Shown piece by piece: positions 51,308-60,954 of a stretch of DNA of 64,000 bases. Below the pieces are notes generated by a model. That model made no database searches. It was not told the DNA's origin and saw nothing but the letters and a program-made list of their open reading frames with translations. Every line of letters starts with the position of its first letter. Within the stretch, counting starts at the first letter, position 1. The position numbers were made by a program, and so were the translations under genes. Origin of the DNA: Streptomyces sp. NBC_00425 (GTDB taxonomy: Bacteria; Actinomycetota; Actinomycetes; Streptomycetales; Streptomycetaceae); assembly GCF_036030735.1 (NCBI RefSeq), contig NZ_CP107928.1, positions 1,984,001 to 2,048,000 of the forward strand, given 5' to 3'.

Positions 51308-53716
51308 GTGACGACACCCGGGTCCATCGAAGCAGGATCCATCGAAGGCAGGATCGCCGAAGAGCTCGGCGTACGGGAGCGGCAGGTCAAGGCCGCCGTG
51401 GAGCTGCTCGACGGCGGCTCGACGGTGCCCTTCATCGCTCGCTACCGCAAGGAAGCGACCGAGATGCTCGACGACGCGCAGCTGCGCACGCTCGAGGAGC
51501 GGCTGCGCTATCTGCGGGAGCTGGAGGAGCGGCGGTCGGCGGTCCTGGAATCGGTGCGCGAGCAGGGCAAGCTCACCGACGCCCTCGAGGCGCAGATCCG
51601 CGACGCGCAGACCAAGGCGCGCCTCGAGGACATCTATCTCCCGTTCAAGCCCAAGCGGCGCACCAAGGCGCAGATCGCGCGCGAGGCGGGCCTCGAGCCG
51701 CTCGCCGAGGGCCTGCTCGGGGACGCCTCGGTCGACCCGCTCGCGGCCGCCGCCGCGTTCGTGGACGCCGACAAGGGCGTCGCCGACCCGCAGGCCGCGC
51801 TGGACGGCGCGCGGGCGATCCTCACCGAGCGGTTCTCGGAGGACGCCGACCTGATCGGCGAGCTGCGCGAACGCATGTGGGCGCGCGGGCGGCTGGCGGC
51901 CAGGGTGCGCGAGGGCAAGGAGGAGGCGGGCGCGAAGTTCGCCGACTACTTCGACTTCGCCGAGCCGTTCACCGCGCTGCCCTCGCACCGGATCCTGGCG
52001 ATGCTGCGCGGCGAGAAGGAGGACGTCCTCGACCTCGTCCTGGAGCCGGAGGAGCCCTCCGAGCAGCCCGGCCCCTCCTCGTACGAGCCCATCATCGCCT
52101 CGAGGTTCAAGATCGCCGAGCGCGGTCGCCCCGGCGACAAGTGGCTGAGCGACACGGTCCGCTGGGCGTGGCGCACCCGCATCCTGGTCCACCTCGGCAT
52201 CGACCTGCGGCTGCGGCTGCGCACGGCCGCCGAGGACGAGGCCGTGAACGTCTTCGCCGCCAACCTCCGCGACCTGCTGCTCGCCGCCCCGGCCGGCACG
52301 CGCGCGACGCTGGGCCTGGACCCCGGCTTCCGTACGGGCGTGAAGGTCGCCGTCGTCGACGCGACCGGCAAGGTCGTCGCGACGGACGTGATCTACCCGC
52401 ACGTCCCGGCGAACAAGTGGGACGAGGCGATCGCCCGGCTCGCGCGGCTGGCCAGGGAGCACGCCGTCGACCTGGTCGCCATCGGCAACGGCACCGCGTC
52501 CCGCGAGACCGACAAGCTGGCCGGCGAACTCATCACGAAGCACCCGGAACTGCAGCTCACCAAGGTGATGGTGTCCGAGGCGGGCGCCTCCGTGTACTCG
52601 GCCTCGGCCTTCGCCTCCCAGGAGCTGCCCGACATGGACGTGTCGCTGCGCGGCGCCGTGTCGATCGCCCGCCGGCTCCAGGACCCGCTGGCCGAGCTGG
52701 TGAAGATCGACCCCAAGTCGATCGGCGTCGGCCAGTACCAGCACGACCTGTCCGAGGTGAAGCTGTCGCGCTCGCTGGACGCGGTGGTGGAGGACTGCGT
52801 GAACGGCGTCGGCGTGGACGTCAACACCGCCTCGGCGCCGCTTCTCTCGCGGGTGTCCGGCATCTCCTCCGGTCTCGCCGAGAACATCGTGGCGCACCGG
52901 GACGCCAACGGGCCCTTCACCTCCCGCTCCGAGCTGAAGAAGGTGGCCCGGCTCGGCCCGAAGGCCTACGAGCAGTGCGCGGGCTTCCTGCGCATCCGCG
53001 GCGGCTCCGACCCGCTGGACTCCTCCAGCGTGCACCCCGAGGCGTACCCGGTGGTGCGGCGCATGGTGAAGACCTCCGGTCAGGAGGTGGCGTCCCTCAT
53101 CGGCAACACGGGTGTGCTGCGCTCGCTGCGGCCGACGGACTTCGTGGACGAGACGTTCGGACTGCCGACCGTCACCGACATCCTCAGGGAGCTGGAGAAG
53201 CCCGGGCGCGACCCGCGGCCCGCGTTCAAGACGGCGACCTTCAAGGACGGCGTGGAGAAGATCTCCGACCTGACCTCCGGGATGGTCCTGGAGGGCGTGG
53301 TGACGAACGTGGCGGCCTTCGGGGCGTTCATCGACGTCGGCGTCCACCAGGACGGACTGGCCCACGTCTCCGCGCTGTCGAAGACGTTCGTCAAGGACCC
53401 CCGGGACGTCGTCAAGCCCGGCGACATCGTCAAGGTGAAGGTGCTCGACGTCGACATCCCGCGCAAGCGGATCTCGCTGACGCTCCGGCTCGACGACGAG
53501 GCGGCCCCGCAGGGGGGTCAGGGGCAGTCCTCCGGCGGGGGCCGTTCGCAGCGCGGCGGCGGGCGACCGCCGCAGCAGCGGCAGCAGGGCGGGCAGCGTG
53601 GCGGAGGTGGCGGTGGCGGCGGCGGTTCGCGCCAGGCGCCGCCGCCGGCCAACAGCGCGATGGCCGACGCTCTGCGCCGAGCGGGCCTGGCGGACCCGAA
53701 GAAGGGCACGCGCTGA
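51308..53716 (+). CDS. tex: Tex-family S1 RNA-binding transcription accessory protein
   Basis: This 802-aa protein has the full Tex layout: N-terminal helical domain ([21 protein letters not shown]), YqgF/RNase H-like domain ([17 protein letters not shown]), HhH helix-hairpin-helix ([19 protein letters not shown]), and an S1 RNA-binding domain ([31 protein letters not shown]). A Gly/Gln/Arg-rich tail ([20 protein letters not shown]) follows S1. Tex homologues bind RNA polymerase and nucleic acid and affect transcription and stress survival. The start is GTG 51308 after GGAGAAGG. A hairpin follows the stop. Confidence 0.95.
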   Translation: MTTPGSIEAGSIEGRIAEELGVRERQVKAAVELLDGGSTVPFIARYRKEATEMLDDAQLRTLEERLRYLRELEERRSAVLESVREQGKLTDALEAQIRDAQTKARLEDIYLPFKPKRRTKAQIAREAGLEPLAEGLLGDASVDPLAAAAAFVDADKGVADPQAALDGARAILTERFSEDADLIGELRERMWARGRLAARVREGKEEAGAKFADYFDFAEPFTALPSHRILAMLRGEKEDVLDLVLEPEEPSEQPGPSSYEPIIASRFKIAERGRPGDKWLSDTVRWAWRTRILVHLGIDLRLRLRTAAEDEAVNVFAANLRDLLLAAPAGTRATLGLDPGFRTGVKVAVVDATGKVVATDVIYPHVPANKWDEAIARLARLAREHAVDLVAIGNGTASRETDKLAGELITKHPELQLTKVMVSEAGASVYSASAFASQELPDMDVSLRGAVSIARRLQDPLAELVKIDPKSIGVGQYQHDLSEVKLSRSLDAVVEDCVNGVGVDVNTASAPLLSRVSGISSGLAENIVAHRDANGPFTSRSELKKVARLGPKAYEQCAGFLRIRGGSDPLDSSSVHPEAYPVVRRMVKTSGQEVASLIGNTGVLRSLRPTDFVDETFGLPTVTDILRELEKPGRDPRPAFKTATFKDGVEKISDLTSGMVLEGVVTNVAAFGAFIDVGVHQDGLAHVSALSKTFVKDPRDVVKPGDIVKVKVLDVDIPRKRISLTLRLDDEAAPQGGQGQSSGGGRSQRGGGRPPQQRQQGGQRGGGGGGGGGSRQAPPPANSAMADALRRAGLADPKKGTR

Positions 53717-53729
53717 CGGGGAGCTGAAC

Positions 53730-53775
53730 GAGCGGTCCGGGACCGCGGGCGCACGCGCCGGGGCCCGGACCGCTC
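53730..53775 (+). terminator. 12-bp hairpin terminator after tex
   Basis: GAGCGGTCCGGG (53730-53741) pairs with CCCGGACCGCTC (53764-53775). It ends one base before the TAAAGT -10 box of the next gene, so terminator and promoter are back to back. Confidence 0.75.
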
Positions 53776-53776
53776 G

Positions 53777-53782
53777 TAAAGT
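53777..53782 (+). promoter_or_regulatory. -10 box of probable leaderless promoter (DUF1089 gene)
   Basis: TAAAGT ends six bases before the ATG at 53789 and directly follows the tex terminator arm. No Shine-Dalgarno is present. Confidence 0.45.
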
Positions 53783-53788
53783 CGCGGC

Positions 53789-54355
53789 ATGGATGCTTCC
53801 CGGGTCCTCAGCTGGAGCGTGTCGGCGAGCGGCGGCTACGAGACCGCGTGGACCGAGGAGCGCGACGGCGCGCTCCGGGCCCGCGGGCGGGCGGTCGGCA
53901 CGACGCCGGAGCCGTACTGGGTGTCCTACGAGCTCGACGCGGCCGACGGATTCGTGACCCGCCGGCTGCGGGTCACGGTCGAGACCGCCGCGCGCACGCG
54001 CTCCCTCGACCTGCGGCACGACGGACGGGGCGGCTGGACGGCCGACGGGGAACGCCTGCCCGGCTTCGAGGAGGCCCTCGACTGCGACCTGGGCCTGTGC
54101 CCGCTCACCAACACCATGCCGGTGCTGCGGCACGGGCTGCACCGACAGGCGGGCGAGCGCCGGTTCCTGATGGCCTGGGTCTCGGTGCCCGCGCTGACCG
54201 TGCGGCCGTCGTGGCAGACGTACACGCATCTCGGGGCGGGCGGGGGCGGCGGCGCGATGGTCCGCTTCGCCTCGGGAAGCTTCCGCAGCGACGTCGTCTT
54301 CGACCCGGACGGGTACGTCCTGGACTACCCGGGGCTCGCCACCCGACTGGGGTGA
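53789..54355 (+). CDS. Putative glycolipid-binding family protein (DUF1089)
   Basis: This 188-aa all-beta protein resembles the putative glycolipid-binding family (PF06475): VLSWSVSASGGYETAWTEERDG, YWVSYELDAADGFVTRRLRVTVE, DLRHDGRGGWTADGERLPGFEEALDCDLGLCPLTNTMPVLRHGL. The family has a two-layer beta sheet similar to lipoprotein-localisation proteins; function is unproven. No signal peptide is visible. It is convergent with the ABC-F gene and appears leaderless. Confidence 0.82.
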   Translation: MDASRVLSWSVSASGGYETAWTEERDGALRARGRAVGTTPEPYWVSYELDAADGFVTRRLRVTVETAARTRSLDLRHDGRGGWTADGERLPGFEEALDCDLGLCPLTNTMPVLRHGLHRQAGERRFLMAWVSVPALTVRPSWQTYTHLGAGGGGGAMVRFASGSFRSDVVFDPDGYVLDYPGLATRLG

Positions 54356-54371
54356 ACGGACCTCCCCGCGG

Positions 54372-56012
54372 CTACCGCTCCGTCACCTTGCCGTTCGCGA
54401 CCTCCAGGCGGCGCGTGACATGGACCGCGTCCAGCATGCGGCGGTCGTGGGTGACGAGGAGGAGGGTGCCCTCGTAGGCGTCGAGGGCCGACTCCAGCTG
54501 TTCGATGGCCGGCAGGTCGAGGTGGTTGGTCGGCTCGTCGAGGACCAGGAGGTTGACGCCCCGCCCCTGGAGCAGTGCGAGAGCGGCACGGGTGCGCTCG
54601 CCGGGCGACAGGCTGGCCGCCGGGCGCATGACGTGGTCCGACTTCAGGCCGAACTTGGCCAGCAGGGTGCGGACCTCGACCGGCTCGGTGTCGGGGACGG
54701 CGGCGCGGAAGGCCTCCAGCAGCGCCTGTGCGCCGTGGAACAGCGCCCGCGCCTGGTCGACCTCGCCGACCAGGACGCCCGAGCCCAGGGCCGCGTGTCC
54801 GGCGTCCAGCGGGACCCGTCCGAGCAGCGCCCCGAGGAGGGTGGACTTGCCCGCGCCGTTCGCGCCGGTCACCGCGACCCGGTCGGCCCAGTCGATCTGC
54901 AGCGTCGCCGGACCGAACGTGAAGCCGCCGCGGCGCACCTCCGCGTCGCGCAGGGAGGCGACCACCGCGCCGGAGCGCGGGGCGGCCGCGATCTCCATGC
55001 GCAGCTCCCACTCCTTGCGCGGCTCCTCGACGACCTCCAGGCGCTCGATCATGCGCTGGGTCTGCCGCGCCTTGGCGGCCTGCTTCTCGCTGGCCTCGCT
55101 GCGGAACTTGCGGCCGATCTTGTCGTTGTCGTTGGCCGCCTTGCGGCGCGCGTTCTTCACGCCCTTGTCCATCCAGGAGCGCTGGGTCTGCGCCCGGTCC
55201 TGGAGGGCGGCCTTCTTGTCGGCGTACTCCTCGAAGTCGTCGCGCGCGTGCCGGCGGGCCACGTCCCGCTCCTCCAGGTAGGCGTCGTAGCCGCCTCCGT
55301 AGAGGTTGATCTGCTGCTGTGCCAGGTCCAGTTCGAGGACCTTGGTGACCGTGCGGGTGAGGAACTCGCGGTCGTGGCTGACGACGACCGTGCCGGCGCG
55401 CAGACCGCTCACGAAGCGTTCGAGGCGCTCCAGCCCGTCCAGGTCGAGGTCGTTGGTCGGCTCGTCGAGCAGGAAGACGTCGTAGCGGGACAGGAGGAGG
55501 GAGGCGAGGCCGGCGCGGGCGGCCTGGCCGCCGGACAGGGAGGTCATCGGCTGGTCGAGGTCCACGCCGAGCCCCAGCGAGTCGGCGACCTCCTCGGCGC
55601 GCTCGTCGAGGTCGGCGCCGCCGAGGTCGAGCCAGCGTTCCAGGCTCGTCGCGTAGGCGTCGTCCGCGCCGGGCGCCCCGTCGACCAGGGCCTGGGTCGC
55701 CTCGTCCATCGTGCGCTGCGCCTCGGCGACGCCGGTGCGGCGGGCGAGGAACTCGCGGACGCTCTCCCCGGGGCGGCGCTCCGGTTCCTGGGGAAGATGG
55801 CCGACGGTCGCGGTCGGCGGGGAGAGCCTGAGCTCGCCCTGCTCGGGCGCGGTGAGCCCGGCGAGCAGCTTCAGCAGGGTGGACTTGCCCGCGCCGTTGG
55901 CGCCGACCAGCCCGATCACGTCCCCGGGGGCGACCACGAGGTCGAGCCCGGAGAAGAGGGAGCGGTCGCCGTGCCCGGCGGCGAGGTTCTTGGCGACGAG
56001 AGTGGCAGTCAT
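54372..56012 (-). CDS. ABC-F family ATPase
   Basis: This 546-aa soluble protein has two ABC cassettes and no TM helices. First cassette: GLVGANGAGKSTLLKLL, signature LSGGQAARAGLAS, Walker B DVFLLDEPTNDLD. A charged linker (about 240-300, EEYADKKAALQDRAQTQRSW) follows, then the second cassette: VTGANGAGKSTLLGAL, LSPGERTRAALALL, NLLVLDEPTNHLD. ABC-F proteins bind the ribosomal E site and either tune translation or protect against antibiotics. There is no long leader peptide region, and TAGGAT lies just before the start, so an attenuation-controlled resistance role is unlikely. Confidence 0.93.
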   Translation of the reverse strand: MTATLVAKNLAAGHGDRSLFSGLDLVVAPGDVIGLVGANGAGKSTLLKLLAGLTAPEQGELRLSPPTATVGHLPQEPERRPGESVREFLARRTGVAEAQRTMDEATQALVDGAPGADDAYATSLERWLDLGGADLDERAEEVADSLGLGVDLDQPMTSLSGGQAARAGLASLLLSRYDVFLLDEPTNDLDLDGLERLERFVSGLRAGTVVVSHDREFLTRTVTKVLELDLAQQQINLYGGGYDAYLEERDVARRHARDDFEEYADKKAALQDRAQTQRSWMDKGVKNARRKAANDNDKIGRKFRSEASEKQAAKARQTQRMIERLEVVEEPRKEWELRMEIAAAPRSGAVVASLRDAEVRRGGFTFGPATLQIDWADRVAVTGANGAGKSTLLGALLGRVPLDAGHAALGSGVLVGEVDQARALFHGAQALLEAFRAAVPDTEPVEVRTLLAKFGLKSDHVMRPAASLSPGERTRAALALLQGRGVNLLVLDEPTNHLDLPAIEQLESALDAYEGTLLLVTHDRRMLDAVHVTRRLEVANGKVTER

Positions 56013-56022
56013 CAGACAGCAG

Positions 56023-56028
56023 ATCCTA
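56023..56028 (-). promoter_or_regulatory. -10 box of ABC-F promoter
   Basis: A consensus TAGGAT lies ten bases before the ATG at 56012 on the minus strand, giving a leader of at most a few bases. Confidence 0.5.
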
Positions 56029-56090
56029 GTGCGCGTGCGACGGCCGGGACGCCGGGGTCCGTCCGGTCGCCGAAGCGGGGCGCGGTCGGT

Positions 56091-56096
56091 TAGCGT
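56091..56096 (+). promoter_or_regulatory. -10 box of probable leaderless promoter (D-amino acid oxidase-like gene)
   Basis: TAGCGT ends six bases before GTG 56103. It sits about 60 bases from the divergent ABC-F -10 box. Confidence 0.45.
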
Positions 56097-56102
56097 CCGG
56101 GC

Positions 56103-57059
56103 GTGGACACTCGGGTGAGCGGCGAGATCGTCGTGGTCGGCGGCGGGGTCGTCGGGCTGGCGACGGCGGTGGTCCTCGCCGAGCGGGGCCGTCGGGTGCG
56201 GGTGTGGTCGCGGGACCCCGTGGAGCGGACCACCTCGGCCGTCGCCGGCGCGCTGTGGTGGCCGTACCGCATCGAGCCGATGGCGTCGGCGCGCGCGTGG
56301 GCGCTGCGCTCGCTGGAGGTGTACCAGGAGCTGGCCGGGCGTCCCGGGGAGAGCGGGGTGCGGCTGGTCGAGGGGGCCATGAGCCCGGCGGACCCGGCGA
56401 ACGTCGAGGCCTGGGCGGCGGGCCGGCTGTCCGTGCTGCGGCGGGCCACCGTCCGGGAGCACCCGGCCGGGAACGCCCTGTGGGCGCGGCTGCCGCTCAT
56501 CGACATGGCGGCTCACCTTCCGTGGCTGCGGGAGCGGCTGCTGCGGGCGGGCGGCACGGTCGAGGAGCGGGTCGTGTCCGATCTGACGGCTGTGGACGCG
56601 CCGATCGTCGTCAACTGCACCGGCCTCGGCGCCCGTGACCTGGTCGCGGACCGTACGGTGCGGCCGGTGCGCGGGCAGCTGGTCGTCGTGGAGAACCCGG
56701 GGCTGCGGACCTGGCTGGTCTCCACCGCCCCGGACGGGAAGATGGCCTACCTCTTCCCGCAGCCGGGGCGGCTGCTGCTGGGCGGCACGGCCGAGGACGG
56801 CGTGTGGTCCCTGGAGCCGGATCCGGCTCAGGCGGAGGCGATCGTGCGGCGGTGCGCCGCGCTGCGGCCCGAGGTGGCGGGGGCGCGGATCCTGGAGCAC
56901 CGGGTGGGCCTGCGGCCTGCCCGGCCTGCGGTACGGCTGGAGCGGCGGACGCTGCCCGACGGCCGTGCGGTGATCCACAACTACGGCCACGGCGGCGCCG
57001 GCGTGACCGTCGCCTGGGGGTGCGCGGAGGAGGCGGCCGCACTGGCCGCCTCCTCCTGA
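56103..57059 (+). CDS. D-amino acid oxidase-like FAD enzyme
   Basis: This 318-aa flavoprotein has the FAD motif IVVVGGGVVGLATAVVLAERG, the DAAO block SAVAGALWWPYRIEP, a second FAD region IVVNCTGLGARDLV, and the C-terminal NYGHGGAGVTVAWGCA that closes the FAD site. It should oxidise D-amino acids to keto acids with H2O2 release, although the exact substrate is open. The GTG start appears leaderless. It shares an intergenic region with ABC-F. Confidence 0.9.
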   Translation: MDTRVSGEIVVVGGGVVGLATAVVLAERGRRVRVWSRDPVERTTSAVAGALWWPYRIEPMASARAWALRSLEVYQELAGRPGESGVRLVEGAMSPADPANVEAWAAGRLSVLRRATVREHPAGNALWARLPLIDMAAHLPWLRERLLRAGGTVEERVVSDLTAVDAPIVVNCTGLGARDLVADRTVRPVRGQLVVVENPGLRTWLVSTAPDGKMAYLFPQPGRLLLGGTAEDGVWSLEPDPAQAEAIVRRCAALRPEVAGARILEHRVGLRPARPAVRLERRTLPDGRAVIHNYGHGGAGVTVAWGCAEEAAALAASS

Positions 57060-57083
57060 CCGGTCACGGAAGCCGACGCGCGT

Positions 57084-57101
57084 TGCCCGGCCGGCCGGGC
57101 A
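57084..57101. terminator. 18-bp palindrome between convergent genes
   Basis: TGCCCGGCCGGCCGGGCA is a perfect palindrome in the 72-base gap between the oxidase and S15 peptidase stops. It can fold as a short hairpin on either strand and may terminate both. Direct repeats CACGGGATCCGGA at 57100-57112 and 57133-57145 lie beside it. Confidence 0.55.
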
Positions 57102-57131
57102 CGGGATCCGGAGCGCGCTTCGGCCTGTCGG

Positions 57132-59090
57132 TCACGGGATCCGGAAGGCGTTCCTCGGCGCGCCGGCCCCGGCCGGCGGAGCCGTGTGCGGTGCGCGGTG
57201 CGCGGTGCCGGCCGCCGGTGATCCGGCCGTCGCTGCGGCGAACGCCTTCGCGCCGCCCACGACGGGGACCCGGGCCGAGGTGCGGGCCAGGTCCAGGGTG
57301 AGGGTCGGCCGGTCGGCGGGCGGGTCGATGAGGTCCTTGTCGGTTCCCGCGACGATCAGTGCGAGGCGGTGGCCGGCCGGTACGACGTGGTCGGTGGCCG
57401 CGAGGTCCAGGGTGATGGTGTACGCCCGGCCCGGGGTCAGCGGCACGCCCTTGCCGGGGTCGGCGAAGGTCCCGAGGTCGGCCCAGCCCCGGCTGACGAC
57501 CGTGGCGCCGACGGCGGCCGTCGCCGCCTTCGTCTCCTTGAAGCAGGCGCTGTCGCCCGCGGTGCTCGCGCCCCAGCAGGTGCGGGCGGCGAGGGTGGTG
57601 ATCCCCTCGCCTGCCGCCGCGTAGTCGCGGATCGTGTCGGGGCCGAGATCGACGAGGACGGCGCTCAGGTGGGCCGTCGCCGTGCTGGGCGTGGCGGTGA
57701 CGGTGACCTTCGAGGAGCCGGCCAGCCGCAGGTCGCGGGTGAGGGCGCCGGTCACGAAGCCCGCCTTGTCGGGCGTCGGGGTGTCGATCTGCGCGGCCCA
57801 GTCGCTCTCGTCGTGCTGCGGGTCGTCGGTGAAGGCTGCGGCCCCGGTGCTCCTGCGCAGGCCGAGCTTCCCGACGCCCGGGCGCTCGCCGGCGGCCGGG
57901 CGCAGGGTCGCGGGCTGCGTGCCGCGCGGCGGCCAGGACGTCGAGGTGACCCACTGGTCGGGGTGGCGTTCGACGTCGGCCATGGGCTCGCGGTCGATGC
58001 CGTTGTCGTAGCCGAGGAGTTCGTGGTCGAACCAGCGGTGCAGGGTGTCGACCCAGGCGGCGCGACGGAAGTCGAAGGGGTCGACGTGGCCGGTCTGGGA
58101 GAGCCAGATCTTGCGGTGCACGCCGTTCTTCGCCAGGGCGTCCCACCACTGGCCGAGGTGCTTGGTGCGGACGTTGAGGTCCTGCATGCCGTGCACGAGG
58201 AAGACGCTGGCCTTCACCTTGTGCGCGTCCTTGACGTAGTCGCGCGCGGTCCACAGCGGCGTCCGGTCGCCGGTGCGCGGGGCCTCGTCGACGAGCCGGC
58301 GCTGGACGGCGGTGCACCGGCCGCGGGCGTCGGGACTGCTGACGTAGTCCGCGAGGGCGTCGGGGCCGGAGTCGTAGAGGGGCGCGCCCTGGGCGAAGTA
58401 GTAGTCGTACCAGGAGGAGATGGCGGCGATGGGGACGATCGTCCTCAGCCCCCGCACGCCGGTCGCGGCGACGGCGTTGGCGATGGTGCCGTCCCAGCTC
58501 TTGCCGATCATGCCCGTTCGGCCGTTGGTCCAGCTCGCCTTGACGGTCGTGTCGCCGGTGCGGCTGGTGTAGCCCTTGGCGCGGCCGCCCAGCCAGTCGA
58601 CGACCGCCTTCGCGGACTGCACCTCGCCGCGGCCGCCGACGTCCTCGCAGCCGTCGGAGCGGTTGGTTCCGGCCAGGTCGACGCCGACGAAGGCGTAGCC
58701 CCGCGGCACGAAGTAGTTGTCGTAGAACAGCGGCATCCGGACGACGCGGCCCTCGGCGTCGTAGGTCTTGCGCTGGCTCTCGTTGCCGCGTCCGCAGCAG
58801 GAGTAGTAGGGGCTGGCGTCCATGATGACGGGCACTTTGCGGCCCTGCGCGGCGGGTTCGCGCGGCCGGACGACGTCGACGGCGACGCGGTCGGTCCGGC
58901 CGTCGCCGTCGGCGTCGAGTCCGGTGTCGACCCAGACGGCCTCGCGGACGGCGTTCTCGTAGGAGTAGACGGGTCGGCTCTCCCGGGGCGCGCCGTGGGC
59001 CGCGGCAGGGGTGAGGAAGGCGGCCACCAGGAGGGTGACGGCGGCGGTGGCGAGCGGTCTCCAGGTCGTGAAGCGCATGCGTGTCCACAT
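57132..59090 (-). CDS. Secreted CocE/NonD-type hydrolase (Xaa-Pro dipeptidyl-peptidase-like, S15)
   Basis: This 652-aa alpha/beta hydrolase has a signal peptide (about 1-34, ATAAVTLLVAAFLTPAAAHGA), then the catalytic barrel with the serine in GMIGKSWDGT (about S198), a C-x5-C pair, and the His in SQTGHVDPF. A C-terminal galactose-binding-like jelly-roll (about 420-630) is typical of S15/CocE enzymes. It likely cleaves Xaa-Pro dipeptides from extracellular peptides. ATG 59090 is preferred because TACCGT ends seven bases before it; no Shine-Dalgarno is present. Confidence 0.9.
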   Translation of the reverse strand: MWTRMRFTTWRPLATAAVTLLVAAFLTPAAAHGAPRESRPVYSYENAVREAVWVDTGLDADGDGRTDRVAVDVVRPREPAAQGRKVPVIMDASPYYSCCGRGNESQRKTYDAEGRVVRMPLFYDNYFVPRGYAFVGVDLAGTNRSDGCEDVGGRGEVQSAKAVVDWLGGRAKGYTSRTGDTTVKASWTNGRTGMIGKSWDGTIANAVAATGVRGLRTIVPIAAISSWYDYYFAQGAPLYDSGPDALADYVSSPDARGRCTAVQRRLVDEAPRTGDRTPLWTARDYVKDAHKVKASVFLVHGMQDLNVRTKHLGQWWDALAKNGVHRKIWLSQTGHVDPFDFRRAAWVDTLHRWFDHELLGYDNGIDREPMADVERHPDQWVTSTSWPPRGTQPATLRPAAGERPGVGKLGLRRSTGAAAFTDDPQHDESDWAAQIDTPTPDKAGFVTGALTRDLRLAGSSKVTVTATPSTATAHLSAVLVDLGPDTIRDYAAAGEGITTLAARTCWGASTAGDSACFKETKAATAAVGATVVSRGWADLGTFADPGKGVPLTPGRAYTITLDLAATDHVVPAGHRLALIVAGTDKDLIDPPADRPTLTLDLARTSARVPVVGGAKAFAAATAGSPAAGTAHRAPHTAPPAGAGAPRNAFRIP

Positions 59091-59097
59091 GCGCGGG

Positions 59098-59103
59098 ACG
59101 GTA
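59098..59103 (-). promoter_or_regulatory. -10 box of probable leaderless promoter (S15 peptidase)
   Basis: TACCGT on the minus strand ends seven bases before the ATG at 59090, in the 231-base divergent region with the M1 peptidase. Confidence 0.4.
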
Positions 59104-59321
59104 CCCGTGTCAACTCCCGTGCAGAAGAGGGCAGATGAGGCGACGGCGAACGGTGAGCCGGGAGCGCGGGCCGGCGCCGGCCGGGACCGGGCCGGCCACG
59201 TCGGACGGCTCGTGACGGCCGAATGGCGATCGTGTGACGGGAGCGGTGTCGGGCAGGTCCTGAGGCACAGGGAGTCCATAGGCTCCGAACAGACTGCGCT
59301 CCTCTACGACTTGGAGTTCAC

Positions 59322-60833
59322 GTGCACCGCAGATTCACCGCGCCCGGCGCGCTCGCCGCCGCCTCCGTCCTGCTGGCGATCCCGGCGTCGGCCGCGAGCG
59401 GCTCCCCCGGCGCACCGGGCATCGGCGACCCCTACTATCCGGCGTACGGCAACGGCGGCTACGACGTCTCCCACTACGACCTGCGGCTGAAGTACCGGCC
59501 GGCCACGGACGAGCTCGAGGGCACGGCGACGATCCTGGCGAAGGCCACGCAGGACCTGTCGCGGTTCGACCTGGACTTCCTGCTCGACGTGAGCGAGGTG
59601 CGCGTCGACGGCGCGGCGGCGGCGTTCGCGGCCTCGGGCGAGCACGAGCTGGAGATCACGCCGAGGAAGCCGCTGACCGAGGGGGCGCAGGTCACGATCG
59701 TGGTCCGCTACCGCGGCGTGCCGTCCTCGAAGCAGGCGTACGGCTTCACCAGCTGGCACCGCACCCCGGACGGCGGGGTCGGCGCCAACGAGCCCGAGGC
59801 GGCCTGGTGGTGGTTCCCGAGCAACGACCACCCGCTCGACAAGGCCACCTACGACGTGTCCGTGCAGGTGCCCGACGGCACCCAGGCCCTCTCCAACGGC
59901 ACGCTGCAGTCGACGAGTTCACGGGCCGGCTGGACGCGCTTCAACTGGCGCTCCAGCAAGCCGCAGGCGACCTACCTGGCCACGCTCGCCGTCGGAAGGT
60001 TCGACCTCACCACCGGCACGACCGAGAGCGGCGTGCCGGTGGTCAACGCCTACAGCAGGGATCTGGGCGCCGACGCGGGCGCGGCGCGGGCGAGCGTCGA
60101 GCGGACCGGGGAGATCGCCGACTGGCTGAGCGGGTACTTCGGGCCGTATCCCTTCGACGCGCTCGGCGGGTATGTGCCGAACACGAACACCGGGTACGCC
60201 CTGGAAACGCAGACCCGGCCCTTCTACAGCCCGCGGCAGTTCGCCGGCGGCTCCAACACCTCCGTCGTGGTGCACGAACTGGCCCACCAGTGGTACGGCG
60301 ACTTCGTGTCCGTCGCCGGGTGGAAGGACATCTGGCTGAACGAGGGCTTCGCGCGGTACGCGCAGTGGCTGTGGTCCGAGCACGAGGACGAGGGCACGGC
60401 CCGGGAGATCGCGGACTACGTGTACGCCTCGCACCCGGCCGACGACGCCTTCTGGACGGTGAAGCCCGGCGACCCGGGTCCGGACAGGCAGTTCGACATC
60501 GCCGTGTACGACCGGGGCGCGCTGGCGGTGCAGGCCCTGCGCGACGAGATCGGCGACGACGCCTTCTTCGCCGTCCTGAAGGGGTGGCCGAGGGAGCACG
60601 CGTACGGCAACGCGACGGTCGCCGATCTCCAGCGGTACGCCGAGCGTGTCTCGGGCAGGCAGCTGGGCGCGCTGTTCGACGCCTGGCTGTTCCGGCCGGC
60701 GAAGCCGGCGGCCTCCACCACGGGGACGTCCGCCGCCGCACGGACGGCGGGGATCGCGAAGGCGGCGGCCGCCCCCGTGCAGCCGAAGTCCTGGAAGAAG
60801 ATCGCGGCGACGAACGACGTCCACGAGCATTGA
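59322..60833 (+). CDS. Secreted M1-family zinc aminopeptidase
   Basis: The protein is 503 aa. A signal peptide (about 1-27) precedes the M1 N-terminal beta domain, which starts with YPAYGNGGYDVSHYDLRLKY. The thermolysin-like catalytic domain has HELAHQWYGD (H318, E319, H322) and the third ligand in WLNEGFARYAQW (E341). It is shorter than classical M1 enzymes and lacks the full C-terminal helical domain, as in other secreted Streptomyces M1 peptidases. GTG 59322 follows GGAG. It is divergent from the S15 peptidase, so the two may jointly digest extracellular peptides. Confidence 0.93.
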   Translation: MHRRFTAPGALAAASVLLAIPASAASGSPGAPGIGDPYYPAYGNGGYDVSHYDLRLKYRPATDELEGTATILAKATQDLSRFDLDFLLDVSEVRVDGAAAAFAASGEHELEITPRKPLTEGAQVTIVVRYRGVPSSKQAYGFTSWHRTPDGGVGANEPEAAWWWFPSNDHPLDKATYDVSVQVPDGTQALSNGTLQSTSSRAGWTRFNWRSSKPQATYLATLAVGRFDLTTGTTESGVPVVNAYSRDLGADAGAARASVERTGEIADWLSGYFGPYPFDALGGYVPNTNTGYALETQTRPFYSPRQFAGGSNTSVVVHELAHQWYGDFVSVAGWKDIWLNEGFARYAQWLWSEHEDEGTAREIADYVYASHPADDAFWTVKPGDPGPDRQFDIAVYDRGALAVQALRDEIGDDAFFAVLKGWPREHAYGNATVADLQRYAERVSGRQLGALFDAWLFRPAKPAASTTGTSAAARTAGIAKAAAAPVQPKSWKKIAATNDVHEH

Positions 60834-60954
60834 GCCAACCGCGGCGGGCCGCCGCTTCGCCCCGCGATGCCGGAAGTCAGCGAACTCCTGTCTGACAAGC
60901 GGAGGTTGTGGGTATCAAGCCGTGCAGGAACTGCGAAGAGAGCGGGGGACGGCC

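Noticed and set aside
54372..56030. Antibiotic-resistance ABC-F gene with regulatory leader
   Set aside because: The -10 box lies ten bases from the start, leaving no room for a leader peptide or attenuator, and no biosynthetic cluster is adjacent.
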